Positions 18,424-27,356 of a DNA stretch of 64,000 nt are shown piece after piece; the stretch's first letter is position 1; each line of letters starts with the position of its first letter. Source of the DNA: Gammaproteobacteria bacterium 54_18_T64 (GTDB taxonomy: Bacteria > Pseudomonadota > Gammaproteobacteria > Pseudomonadales > Porticoccaceae); NCBI GenBank assembly GCA_002162825.1, contig MAAU01000009.1:1-64000 (forward strand), given 5' to 3'. Below the pieces are notes generated by a model. The model was given only the letters and a program-made list of their open reading frames with translations. It was not told the origin of the DNA and made no database searches. A program made the position numbers and the translations under genes.

Positions 18424-20310
18424 TCAAGCCGTTTCGGCGAGATCACCTTTTTCTTCCAACCAGGCCTTGCGATCGGCGGCGCGCTTTTTCGCCAGTAACA
18501 TATCAAAGAGTTCGCCGGTATTGTCGCCCTCGGCTATGGTCAGGCGCACCAGCCTGCGTGTGTCCGGGTCCATGGTGGTTTCCCGCAGCTGGATGGGGTT
18601 CATCTCACCCAAACCCTTAAAGCGTGTCACCTGTATTTTGCCACTCAATTTTTCCGCTTCAATGCGATCGAGTACACCCTGCTTTTCCTGCTCGTCGAGG
18701 GCGTAAAACACGGCTTTACCAACATCGATACGAAACAGCGGCGGCATCGCCACATAGACATGGCCGGCCGCCACCAGGGGTCGAAAGTGGCGTACAAAGA
18801 GGGCACAGATCAGTGTGGCAATATGGGCACCGTCGGAATCGGCATCGGCGAGAATGCAGACCTTGTGATAGCGCAGGGCGCTGAGGTCGTTACTGTCGGG
18901 ATCGATACCAATGGCCACGGAAATGTCGTGCACCTCCTGGGAGGCTAGAATTTGCTGGCTATCGACCTCCCAGGTGTTCAAAATTTTACCGCGCAGGGGC
19001 ATGATGGCCTGGAACTCACGACTGCGCGCCTGTTTGGCCGAACCACCCGCCGAATCACCCTCCACTAAAAATAGCTCCGAGCGCTCGGGCTCGGCGCTGG
19101 AACAATCCGCCAACTTACCCGGCAAGGCGGGCCCGGAAGTGACCTTCTTGCGCGCCACTTTTTTACTGAGACGCATGCGCCGCTGGGCATTGGCAATACA
19201 CAACTCGGCCAGCTTCTCCGCTTCTTCGGTATGCTGGTTGAGCCAGAGGCTGAAGGCGTCTTTCACCACCCCCGAAATAAAGGCCGCCGCTTCGCGAGAC
19301 GATAGGCGCTCCTTGGTCTGCCCGGAGAATTGCGGGTCGCGCAGCTTCGAAGAGAGCACGAAACAACACTTGTCCCAAATATCATCGGGAGCGAGCTTTA
19401 CACCCCGTGGTAGGAGGTTGCGGAATTCACAGAATTCCCGCGTTGCCTCCAGTAAGCCGGTGCGAAAACCGTTGACGTGAGTGCCGCCCTGGGCGGTGGG
19501 AATTAAATTAACGTAGCTTTCCTGAGTGATCTCGCCACCCTCGGGCAGCCACTGTACGGCCCAGTCGACAGCAGCCGCGGCGGCGCTAAAGCTACCGGTA
19601 AAGGGTTCGGCGGGAAGTACCTCCCAGCCCTTTGTTGCCGTCAGCAAATAATCGGCGAGGCCCTCTTCGTAGAGCCAGGTTTCGCTTTCGCCCGAGGCCT
19701 CATCCTTAAACTGCACCTCAAGACCGGCACACAATACAGCCTTGGCACGCAACACGTGTTTGAGCCGAGGCAGGGAGTATTTAATGCTGTCGAAGTATTT
19801 TGCATCGGCAAGAAACTTGATCTCGGTGCCGCTATTGCGCTTGCCACAGGTGTCGATGACCTCGAGCTCGGAGGCCTTTTCGCCATTGGCAAAGCTCATG
19901 CGATAGACCTGGGCGGCGCGACGAATAGTCACCTGCAATTCCAGCGACAGTGCATTAACCACCGATACACCCACACCGTGGAGACCACCGGAAAACTCGT
20001 AACTATCACCGGAAAATTTACCGCCGGCGTGAAGAGTGGAGAGAATCACCTCAACCCCCGGCAAACCCTGCTCGGGGTGGATGTCGACCGGCATACCCCG
20101 ACCATCATCGCCCACCGTAATAGCGCCATCTTTGTGCAAAATAACGTAAATTTTGCGAGCAAAACCAGCCAAAGCCTCATCGACACTGTTGTCGATCACC
20201 TCCTGGGCGAGATGGTTGGGCCGTGTGGTGTCGGTGTACATGCCCGGGCGCTTGCGCACCGGGTCGAGGCCGGTTAGTACCTCAATGGAATCTGCGTTGT
20301 AATCGCTCAT
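18424..20310 (-). CDS. parE: DNA topoisomerase IV subunit B
   Basis: A 628-residue ATPase subunit of topoisomerase IV. GHKL ATPase motifs (EVIDNSVDEAL, DDGRGMPVDIH, GGLHGVGVSVVNALS) and the Toprim motif EGDSAGGSAKQAR are intact. I chose ATG 20310 (MSDYNADSIEVL), which matches the family N-terminus; an in-frame GTG four codons upstream is possible. It is followed by parC and preceded by yqiA with a 36-base gap. The partner subunit is ParC next door. Confidence 0.96.
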   Translation of the reverse strand: MSDYNADSIEVLTGLDPVRKRPGMYTDTTRPNHLAQEVIDNSVDEALAGFARKIYVILHKDGAITVGDDGRGMPVDIHPEQGLPGVEVILSTLHAGGKFSGDSYEFSGGLHGVGVSVVNALSLELQVTIRRAAQVYRMSFANGEKASELEVIDTCGKRNSGTEIKFLADAKYFDSIKYSLPRLKHVLRAKAVLCAGLEVQFKDEASGESETWLYEEGLADYLLTATKGWEVLPAEPFTGSFSAAAAAVDWAVQWLPEGGEITQESYVNLIPTAQGGTHVNGFRTGLLEATREFCEFRNLLPRGVKLAPDDIWDKCCFVLSSKLRDPQFSGQTKERLSSREAAAFISGVVKDAFSLWLNQHTEEAEKLAELCIANAQRRMRLSKKVARKKVTSGPALPGKLADCSSAEPERSELFLVEGDSAGGSAKQARSREFQAIMPLRGKILNTWEVDSQQILASQEVHDISVAIGIDPDSNDLSALRYHKVCILADADSDGAHIATLICALFVRHFRPLVAAGHVYVAMPPLFRIDVGKAVFYALDEQEKQGVLDRIEAEKLSGKIQVTRFKGLGEMNPIQLRETTMDPDTRRLVRLTIAEGDNTGELFDMLLAKKRAADRKAWLEEKGDLAETA

Positions 20311-20346
20311 CCTAGGTTTCACTCATGATAAGTACTGAGGGCATTT

Positions 20347-20931
20347 TTAGACTCGTGTTGGTTGCTGAGTGAGAAATTCGATGATGGCTGGCAGATGACT
20401 TTCAAAGCCAACAAAGCCATGGTCGCCGCCGGGCTCGACGACGAGCTGGCAGTCGCCATATTTGCCTTCGGCGAGACGATAGTCGAGCACCTCGTCGCCG
20501 CTTTGCAGAAGCACCAGCAGGTTTGCGGGCGCCTTGATGACTTCAACATCAAAGGCCTGCAACTGATCGAGGTGATCCTGCTCGATGCGGTGCACCTCCC
20601 CGGTGTGGTAGTTCGCCTGATCGCCAAGCAAGTATTCACGACCCAGCCAGGGGCGCACCGCCGGGTTGATCAATACCCCTCGCGAATGATATTTAGCCGC
20701 CAGGTAGGTCGCATAAAAACCGCCCATGGAACTGCCCGCAAAATAAAGTCTACCAGACAAGCCGGTAATTACCGCTTCTAGCTGCGCCATGGCACGAGCG
20801 GGAAAGGGGCTTAAACAGGGACATATAAAGGTGATATCGGGACGATGTTCAGCCAACCAGGCGCGGGTTTGGCACGCCTTGTCGGAGTCCGGCGAACTAT
20901 TGAAACCGTGTATGTAAAGGAGTGAGGCCAC
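20347..20931 (-). CDS. yqiA: YqiA family esterase
   Basis: A 194-residue alpha/beta hydrolase. It begins LLYIHGFNSSPDSDKA and has the nucleophile elbow FAGSSMGGFYATYLA (around residues 66-75) and a C-terminal catalytic GGDHGFVGFE. E. coli YqiA shows esterase activity on short acyl substrates; the cellular substrate is unknown. Start codon is GTG. Located between cpdA and parE as in enterobacteria and pseudomonads. Confidence 0.92.
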   Translation of the reverse strand: MASLLYIHGFNSSPDSDKACQTRAWLAEHRPDITFICPCLSPFPARAMAQLEAVITGLSGRLYFAGSSMGGFYATYLAAKYHSRGVLINPAVRPWLGREYLLGDQANYHTGEVHRIEQDHLDQLQAFDVEVIKAPANLLVLLQSGDEVLDYRLAEGKYGDCQLVVEPGGDHGFVGFESHLPAIIEFLTQQPTRV

Positions 20932-21051
20932 AATCTGACTTCGCCTGGAGGAAAGGCCCGATTATAGCGATTGCAGGACAACAATTAATAGGGCGACTGG
21001 CGCGCTAAGACCGCCCACTCAAGAGCAAAGTGTAATTTGTATACACCGCTA

Positions 21052-21846
21052 TTAATAACCGGCAAGGGCGTGATCGACCTTGTGCTCAATGTCGGAGAGG
21101 TGGCGCACTCCCGTTTTCAGCTGACCGTCGGGGTGCAAGTCAATCCAGCGGTAACCCGGCATGCCATCGCTCATGGCAAAGCCCTCGCTCTCTGCGGCAA
21201 ACTGAAAACAGGTCGATGGTGTTGTATAGACCGGGCACCCCGCCCACTGAGTAGAAAATTCCTGGTGTACGTGGCCGGTAAACAGTGCTTTAACATTGCC
21301 CGCCGCGCGCACAATACCCTCAAATTCATCGGCATTGGAAATACGCTGCTTATCGAGCCAGTCACAGCCCACTGGCATAGGCGGGTGGTGCATAAAAATC
21401 ACAAAGGGCGACTCCGGTTCGGCGCGCAGGCTTTGCTCAAGAAAGGCCAGCTCTTCTGGTTCCAGCCTGCCGCCAACTTTGCCCGGTATGGCGGTGTTGA
21501 GCGAGAGTACCCGCCATTTGCCCAATTCCAGAAGCGGCCAGTAGGGCGAGGATATAAAGCCGCTCTGCATCACCGCAAAATCATCGTGATTGCCCGGCAA
21601 CCAGGCATAGGGGATTTCAAAAAACTGTACCTGTTCGGAAAACAGACTATAGGCGCTGTGCTTACCCTCGGCGGCCACATCACCCGATACCATCATCATA
21701 TCCGCGTAATCACGGCGCGATGAAATGTCGGCCAGTATTTTGCTAAAACTGTCGTAGGTACAAATACCCGCCAGGCGATGTTCCCGCGTTTCGCCAATGT
21801 GCAAGTCGGAAATTTGTACCAGGTGGCGCACTCCCTCTGCAATCAT
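21052..21846 (-). CDS. cpdA: 3',5'-cyclic AMP phosphodiesterase
   Basis: A 264-residue calcineurin-like metallophosphoesterase that hydrolyses cAMP and so damps Crp/Vfr signalling. Metal-binding blocks are ISDLHIG, VSGDVA, GNHDDF and the FTGHVHQEF segment. I start at ATG 21846 with GAGGG ten bases upstream; the longer reading to 21867 needs TTG. Gene order (yqiB upstream, yqiA downstream) is the conserved one. Confidence 0.94.
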   Translation of the reverse strand: MIAEGVRHLVQISDLHIGETREHRLAGICTYDSFSKILADISSRRDYADMMMVSGDVAAEGKHSAYSLFSEQVQFFEIPYAWLPGNHDDFAVMQSGFISSPYWPLLELGKWRVLSLNTAIPGKVGGRLEPEELAFLEQSLRAEPESPFVIFMHHPPMPVGCDWLDKQRISNADEFEGIVRAAGNVKALFTGHVHQEFSTQWAGCPVYTTPSTCFQFAAESEGFAMSDGMPGYRWIDLHPDGQLKTGVRHLSDIEHKVDHALAGY

Positions 21847-21972
21847 CTGCCAACCCTCGCCTGACAAGGCTGGGCTTGCTCAACACCGATCTGAACAATG
21901 CCCCTCGGGTAAACCGGAGCGAGATTAAACGGAATGCGGGCAGCGCCACATTGCGCCAGCCCCGAAACTAAA

Positions 21973-22473
21973 TTATTCGCAGGCCGTATCGAGCGTTGGC
22001 AGCGGCTCACCCACGGCGTAACCATGCTGGCGACAGAGCACCAGCCATTCTTCAAGAAAGTGATTCCACTGACGCTTTTCATCAGGCTGAAACATATTTT
22101 GATTTGGATAAGCATTATTAGGTCGCACACCACGATTGCAGTCATAGGTAATGACTTCAGCTATTTGCGCATCATGATACAAGCGCAGTGTGAGCACCGG
22201 GGGTTTTAACCAGCGAACTGTGACTGGCTTATCAGTCCTTTCCGACCGAGCGTCGGGGCTCGGGGTACCATCAGTTTGGCCCTGGGCAATCGATAACAAG
22301 GTGGTATAGGAGGTGCGCTCGAGTACCGTCAAGACCACCTCGCCATCACCGCCCGGGGACAGGCCAATGCGCCGCTGATCGACGCTGTGCAGGTCGGGAA
22401 ACAATGCGAGCAGGCGATAATAATTGGCTTCACAGCACGCCATAAACGCTTTTAGATCAACTCGATAACGCAA
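21973..22473 (-). CDS. yqiB: YqiB family protein (DUF1249), TTG start
   Basis: A 166-residue cytosolic protein of unknown biochemical function, conserved between nudF and cpdA. Family marks are CEANYYRLLALFPD near the N-terminus and a C-terminal RQWNHFLEEWL. The start is TTG at 22473 (giving MRYRVDLKAF), supported by AGAGG six bases upstream and by the usual short N-terminal extension before CEANY; the first ATG would cut into that. Nothing unusual apart from an insertion around residues 65-85. Confidence 0.86.
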   Translation of the reverse strand: MRYRVDLKAFMACCEANYYRLLALFPDLHSVDQRRIGLSPGGDGEVVLTVLERTSYTTLLSIAQGQTDGTPSPDARSERTDKPVTVRWLKPPVLTLRLYHDAQIAEVITYDCNRGVRPNNAYPNQNMFQPDEKRQWNHFLEEWLVLCRQHGYAVGEPLPTLDTACE

Positions 22474-22479
22474 ATTTTG

Positions 22480-22484
22480 CCTCT
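22480..22484 (-). promoter_or_regulatory. Ribosome binding site deciding the TTG start of yqiB
   Basis: AGAGG on the minus strand, six bases before the TTG at 22473. It favours TTG over the internal ATG ten codons later. Confidence 0.6.
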
Positions 22485-22520
22485 TCTCTTCTACGATGAC
22501 GGGTGGGCCTTACAACGCAA

Positions 22521-23156
22521 CTATTGCCCACTACCTTCGGCACTGAACTGGGCCAGCAAACGGGCCCGGTTTAACTGCAACCACTGTAGGCAAATAATGC
22601 TCGCGGCATTATTACACTGTCCTGCCGCCAGGGCCTCAAGTGCCTCATTTTCACTCATCACATGTAGTAGGATATCTTCATTCTCACAGGCTAGGCCAAA
22701 GTTGCCGCCTTTGCCGTGCAGATCAACCAGTCCGCAAAACAATTCAAGTCGTTCATTGGTGCCCCCTGGGCTTACCAGGTATTCACAGATCGGCAGTAGT
22801 GTCACGCCATCAATGCCCGCCTCTTCTATCAACTCACGCGTGGCCACATCCTCCGAGGTCTCGCCAGCCTCAACCATACCGGCAACCACCTCGAGTTGCC
22901 AGGGTCCCTCCGCCAGGCCCATGGCACCGACTCGAAACTGCTCAACCATACCGACCAATTGCCGCTCGGGGTCGTAGAGCAACACGCCGACTGCGCGCCC
23001 GCGGACAAACAACTCGCGACTAAATTCCCGACTCCAGCCGCCAGCAAACAGGCGGTGGCGCAGCTGTAGTTTCTCCATGGTGAAGAAACCCTGATACACC
23101 ACCTCCCTGGAAATCAGCTCAACATCCCCATCATTCAGCGATTTAACTTTCAACAT
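22521..23156 (-). CDS. nudF: ADP-ribose pyrophosphatase (Nudix)
   Basis: A 211-residue Nudix hydrolase that splits ADP-ribose and related ADP-sugars to AMP and sugar phosphate. The Nudix box is complete: GMVEAGETSEDVATRELIEE followed by AGI, around residues 99-121. An N-terminal domain of about 60 residues for dimerisation is present as in E. coli NudF (209 residues). First gene of the run that ends in parC; the gap to yqiB is short. Confidence 0.95.
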   Translation of the reverse strand: MLKVKSLNDGDVELISREVVYQGFFTMEKLQLRHRLFAGGWSREFSRELFVRGRAVGVLLYDPERQLVGMVEQFRVGAMGLAEGPWQLEVVAGMVEAGETSEDVATRELIEEAGIDGVTLLPICEYLVSPGGTNERLELFCGLVDLHGKGGNFGLACENEDILLHVMSENEALEALAAGQCNNAASIICLQWLQLNRARLLAQFSAEGSGQ

Positions 23157-23313
23157 GAGCTCTTAACCCTCTCCCTAAAGCGATGAACCCGAGCACCACA
23201 GCACCTTTCCTGTATCAAAAAAGATGCATATATAAAAGGGTACGCCGCCGTTTCTATCTGCTAGACTAGCGCGCTATCGCTCCAAAGTCTTATAAATCCC
23301 ATAGGATAAATTC

Positions 23314-24735
23314 ATGCCAAAGCTGATCTCCAAAACGCTGGGTGGCCTGCTATTAACTGCAAGCTGTGCCGTACCACTACAAGCCGAAACACTGGCTGAA
23401 ATCTACCAACTCGCCGTCAACAATGATGCCCAGTTAAGCGCAGCACACGCCGCCTACAAAGCCGGCAAGCAAGCTATTCCCCGCGCCCGCTCTGGCTTAC
23501 TACCCACCATTAACGGCAGTATTGAACTAGCGGACGGCGATGGAGATAACAGCTCCTTTCGCACACTAAACTTCCCCGGCCAGACTTTTAACGCGGGCGC
23601 CGCGGGTGAAAATGACGACGAGAGCGAATTTTACTCTTTAACCCTAACTCAGCCCCTGTTCGATCTACCCGCCTGGTTTACCTTTAAACAGGGCTTTGAT
23701 CTGGACCAACAAGCCAGCGCCGATCTAGCCGCCGAGCAACAGGCCCTAATTGTACGCGTTGCCGCCGCCTACACCGAGGTCTTGCGCAGCAGTGAAGATC
23801 TAATCACCGCCAAGGCCGAGCAGCGCGCCATCGGCCGCCAGCTCGAACAGACCAAGGAACGCTTTGAGGTCGGCCTGCTACCAATCACCGATGTTCACGA
23901 GGCCCAGGCCGCTTTCGACGCCGCCCGAGTTAACACTCTGGAAGCCGAGGGCGCCCTCGATATCGCCTTCGAGGCACTGGAAGTCATGACCGGCCAGCCC
24001 CACAGCGAACTAGCCGGGCTCGCCGCGGAATTCCCCATCACGCCAACCGAGCCTCTCGACCGCGAAGCCTGGGTGAAGTTTGCCCAGGACAACAACTTCA
24101 CCCTTACGGCAGCCCGCTTGAGCATGCAGGCCGCCGAGAAAAATGCCCAAGCCAAACGCGCCGAGCACTTACCACGGGTATCGGCCAAGCTGAGCTACTC
24201 CAACTACCACCAGGATGGTAGTTTTGATCCCAGTGGTAAAAGTAACCAGCCCTTCTCAAGAGACGATGAACCCCTGGTCTTTTCGGTGCGCATGGACGCC
24301 CCTCTGTACTCTGGCGGACTTATCAGCGCAGAACGAAAAATAGCTCAGCAGGAGTTTATCCAGGCCCAGCAAACTCTTCTGCACACCCAACGCAGCACTA
24401 CCCAGCAGGCCCGCTCTCAACACTTAAAAGTACAAACCAACAGCGCCAGGGTAGAGGCCAGAAGTCAGGGTATTATCTCAGCACGCAGCGCCCTTGAAGC
24501 CACCCAGGCCGGTTATGATGTCGGCACTCGCAATATCGTCGACCTCCTGATCTCTCAGCGCCTCCTGTATCGCGCCCAGCGCGACTACGCCAATGCCCGC
24601 TACGACTACATTTTGAGCATGCTCAACCTCAAAGAAGTTGCCGGTTTACTGAGCCCCGACGATATCAACAAGCTCAACGCCTGGATGCGGCCGGAGCAGA
24701 TAGTTGGCAAATCTGACTCTCGAGTAAAACTGTAA
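23314..24735 (+). CDS. tolC: TolC family outer membrane efflux channel
   Basis: A 473-residue outer-membrane protein that forms the exit duct of tripartite efflux pumps and type I secretion systems. A Sec signal (MPKLISKTLGGLLLTASCA..., cleaved near LQA-ET) leads into two repeats of the OEP fold beginning LAEIYQLAVNNDAQLSAA; the GxxxxxDVLxAQ-like turn appears as VGLLPITDVHEAQAAFD and VGTRNIVDLLISQRLLY. Divergent from nudF, with 157 bases between. Its last 62 bases overlap the end of waaA on the other strand. No pump genes are adjacent, as is usual for the general TolC. Confidence 0.94.
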   Translation: MPKLISKTLGGLLLTASCAVPLQAETLAEIYQLAVNNDAQLSAAHAAYKAGKQAIPRARSGLLPTINGSIELADGDGDNSSFRTLNFPGQTFNAGAAGENDDESEFYSLTLTQPLFDLPAWFTFKQGFDLDQQASADLAAEQQALIVRVAAAYTEVLRSSEDLITAKAEQRAIGRQLEQTKERFEVGLLPITDVHEAQAAFDAARVNTLEAEGALDIAFEALEVMTGQPHSELAGLAAEFPITPTEPLDREAWVKFAQDNNFTLTAARLSMQAAEKNAQAKRAEHLPRVSAKLSYSNYHQDGSFDPSGKSNQPFSRDDEPLVFSVRMDAPLYSGGLISAERKIAQQEFIQAQQTLLHTQRSTTQQARSQHLKVQTNSARVEARSQGIISARSALEATQAGYDVGTRNIVDLLISQRLLYRAQRDYANARYDYILSMLNLKEVAGLLSPDDINKLNAWMRPEQIVGKSDSRVKL

Positions 24736-25996
24736 GTCTGTCCAACGCGCCGCGGTTGGCCTCGGTCACCGCGAGCGCTGCATCGGACATCTGCCGATAG
24801 CATTGCGCATCATCAACTAATAGTTTTACCACCTGTTCGGCCAACTCACTGGCCGTGGCGCAAAGTGCCAGCCCCCCCGCCTCACTCAGCAAGCGCGCCA
24901 CCTCGGTAAAGTTAAACAGATGTGGGCCACTGAGCACCGGCACACCCCAGGCAGCGGGCTCGATCAGATTGTGACCACCAACGGCGACCAGGCTGCCGCC
25001 GACAAAGCTAATATCGCTGGCACCGCAAAAGGTCAATAACTCCCCCATGGTATCGCCCAACACGATCTGTACGCCATCGGTAATGGCCGCCATTCCAGCC
25101 CCTGGCACCTCGCTGCGCCGACTCAAGTTATAGCCCGCCTCGCTGCAAAGTCCTGCCACCTCGTCAAAGCGCTCCGGGTGGCGCGGCACCAGTACCAAAA
25201 GAAGGTCAGCGCAATGGGCTAGGACCTGGCTAAAGGCATCGAGAACGATTTCATCCTCGCCGCGATGAGTGCTGGCAACCAGCCATACCGGGCGCCCGCT
25301 AGCACCCCGCCACTGGGCCTTGAGCGCCGCCGCTTGTTCGCGGAGAGACTCGTCGAGTTGCAGGTCAAACTTAATATTGCCGGTCACCTCAAGGGATTCA
25401 CTGGCAACACCGAGCCGTAAAAAGCGCTCGCCATCGGCCTCGGTTTGCGCCGCAACCACGGCCAACTGAGCCAGCATGGGCCGCGCCAGCTGAGCCACCT
25501 TGGCATAGCCAGCCGCTGACTTTGCCGACAGGCGAGCATTGGCCAACACCACGGGGATAGACCGGTGGTGGCAGGCATGGATCAAATTGGGCCACAGCTC
25601 CGTTTCCATAATCACCAGTAGCGCTGGATGTGTACGGCTCAGGAAGCGTGCAATGGCATCTGGCATATCGTAGGGGGCGTAACAGTGCTCGACGCTAGCG
25701 CCAAAAATTTTGCCGACCTGAGCCGAACCGGTGGGCGTCATCGTCGTGACCAACAAGGTGGCCTCGGGGTACTGCGCTTGCAAGCGGCGAACCAGGGGCG
25801 CGGCGGCGATGGTCTCACCCACCGAGACGGAGTGCAGCCAAATCACCTGTCGAGAAGCGTCGAGCCTGTCAACAAAGCCGAAACGCTCCCCCCAACGCCG
25901 CCGATAGGCCGGTGCGCGACTACCACGCAAAAATAGGCGCAGTAAAATCAGGGGTAAGCAAAGATAGATAAGTACTGTGTAAAGTAATCGTGCCAA
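24674..25996 (-). CDS. waaA: 3-deoxy-D-manno-octulosonic acid transferase (Kdo transferase)
   Basis: A 440-residue GT30 enzyme of the inner membrane that adds Kdo to lipid A precursor. An N-terminal membrane anchor (LLYTVLIYLCLPLILLRLFL) is followed by the GT30 motifs WGERFGF and WLHSVSVGETIAAAPLV, with the catalytic Glu in SVGE, and later FVGGSLVAVGGHNLIEPAAW. I place the start at TTG 25996 because GGAGG lies six bases before it and the protein then begins right at the anchor; the frame stays open to an in-frame start at 26227 but that would add 77 unrelated residues and run across the divergent gene. The 3' end overlaps tolC by 62 bases. Confidence 0.94.
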   Translation of the reverse strand: MARLLYTVLIYLCLPLILLRLFLRGSRAPAYRRRWGERFGFVDRLDASRQVIWLHSVSVGETIAAAPLVRRLQAQYPEATLLVTTMTPTGSAQVGKIFGASVEHCYAPYDMPDAIARFLSRTHPALLVIMETELWPNLIHACHHRSIPVVLANARLSAKSAAGYAKVAQLARPMLAQLAVVAAQTEADGERFLRLGVASESLEVTGNIKFDLQLDESLREQAAALKAQWRGASGRPVWLVASTHRGEDEIVLDAFSQVLAHCADLLLVLVPRHPERFDEVAGLCSEAGYNLSRRSEVPGAGMAAITDGVQIVLGDTMGELLTFCGASDISFVGGSLVAVGGHNLIEPAAWGVPVLSGPHLFNFTEVARLLSEAGGLALCATASELAEQVVKLLVDDAQCYRQMSDAALAVTEANRGALDRLTVLLESQICQLSAPAASRR

Positions 25997-26002
25997 GCGG
26001 AG

Positions 26003-26007
26003 CCTCC
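26003..26007 (-). promoter_or_regulatory. Ribosome binding site deciding the TTG start of waaA
   Basis: GGAGG on the minus strand, six bases before TTG 25996. No ATG or GTG start fits the family N-terminus. Confidence 0.75.
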
Positions 26008-26108
26008 AAGTTTGGGCAGCATACCGAGGCCAGTGGATAGCCGCAAAAGGTTTTGCACAAAGCGCTATAATCCCCGCAAGTACAGACCCCCAGGAAGTAA
26101 ACGCCCCT

Positions 26109-27356
26109 ATGCCAGTAAGCCCCGACACCTTTTCCGGCGCCTTCAAGCCCAGCGAAACAATTGCCACAGATATCACCATTATCGGCGGCGGTATTGCCGG
26201 CCTCTGGTTACTACAGCACCTGTGCAAGCTCGGCTACAATGCCATCTTGCTGGAAAACAGCGCCCTGGGCAGCGATCAGAGTGTCGCCAGCCAGGGCATG
26301 ATTCACGGCGGCATCAAATACACCCTCAGCGGCCTGTTGACCGGCGCCTCCGAGGCCATTGCCGACATGCCCGAATACTGGCGTCAATGCCTGAGGGGTG
26401 AGGGCGACGTTGATCTGCGTGGCTGCAAACTGCTCAGCGATCACTTTTACCTGTGGTCGAGCGCCAACACCACCTCCCGTTTAAGCACCTTTTTTGCCAG
26501 TAAAGCCACCCGCGGTCGCGTCGACAAGGTCAGCGGCAAGCAGCTACCCGCACTGCTACAGGTGCCCGAGTTCAAGGGCTCGGTGTATAAACTGGTCGAC
26601 ATGGTGCTTGATGTTCCCTCCCTCGTGCACCAACTTGCCGAACCGCTGCGCTCGCGTATTTTCCAGATCGACTGGCAAACAGCGCAATTCCAGCCCCAGT
26701 CCGACGGCAGCCACGCCATTGTCATCGGCAATGGCGCGCGGCACCTGCTACTGACGAGCGCGGCCATGGTGCTCACCGCAGGGCGGGGCAATGGCCCATT
26801 ACTCCAGCAATTGGGCGCCTCCAGCCCCGCGATGCAGACCCGCCCCCTGCAGCAGGTCTTGGTCAAACACCGCCACCCCCACGCCTTCTTTGGCCATTGC
26901 CTGGGTCGCGAAACCACACCCCGGGTCACCATTTCCAGCCACGCCTGTGGCGACGGTAGCCAGGTCTGGTACCTTGGTGGTGCTCTGGCAGAAAAGGGCG
27001 CCAGCCAAAGCCGCGCTGAACTCATTCGCTGCGCACAGCGGGAAATGCGCGAGTTACTGCCCTGGGTCGACCTCAGTGATGCCCAGTGGGCGACGCTGCC
27101 GGTCGAGCGCGCCGAGCCCCTGCAGCGCAATTTCGCCCGCCCCGACCAGGCCTATGCAGCCTGGGCCGGCAACTGCGAGAACGTCATCGCCGCCTGGCCC
27201 ACCAAACTCACTCTGGCCCCCAATCTCAGCACCCAAATTGTCGACCTGTTGACAAAAAAAGGTATTGAGCCGACATATTCTTCGCCTATAATTTTGCCGC
27301 TAGAAACACCGTCCATGGCAGTACCACCCTGGCAAGAACTTTTTGGAGAGACTTGA
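26109..27356 (+). CDS. FAD-dependent oxidoreductase of the DAO/glycerol-3-phosphate dehydrogenase fold
   Basis: A 415-residue flavoprotein. The dinucleotide-binding motif is IIGGGIAGLWLLQHL (about residues 22-36) followed by an acidic strand end LLEN. The segment SQGMIHGGIKYTL resembles the flavin-contacting loop of DAO-fold enzymes. The gene overlaps the start of the aldo/keto reductase gene by one base, so the two are translationally coupled. The same pairing beside waaA and hldE exists in Pseudomonas (PA4991-PA4992), but the reaction is unknown. Cytosolic; no signal peptide. Confidence 0.85.
   Translation: MPVSPDTFSGAFKPSETIATDITIIGGGIAGLWLLQHLCKLGYNAILLENSALGSDQSVASQGMIHGGIKYTLSGLLTGASEAIADMPEYWRQCLRGEGDVDLRGCKLLSDHFYLWSSANTTSRLSTFFASKATRGRVDKVSGKQLPALLQVPEFKGSVYKLVDMVLDVPSLVHQLAEPLRSRIFQIDWQTAQFQPQSDGSHAIVIGNGARHLLLTSAAMVLTAGRGNGPLLQQLGASSPAMQTRPLQQVLVKHRHPHAFFGHCLGRETTPRVTISSHACGDGSQVWYLGGALAEKGASQSRAELIRCAQREMRELLPWVDLSDAQWATLPVERAEPLQRNFARPDQAYAAWAGNCENVIAAWPTKLTLAPNLSTQIVDLLTKKGIEPTYSSPIILPLETPSMAVPPWQELFGET

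Noticed and set aside
21037-21723. 228-codon frame opposite cpdA
   Set aside because: Covered by cpdA, which has all its metal motifs; the frame has no domain and no ribosome site.
25997-26227. N-terminal extension of waaA to 26227
   Set aside because: 77 residues unlike GT30 proteins, running over the start of the divergent FAD oxidoreductase gene; TTG 25996 has an ideal ribosome site.
26447-27130. 227-codon frame opposite the FAD oxidoreductase
   Set aside because: Arg/Ser/Cys-rich composition typical of an antisense shadow.
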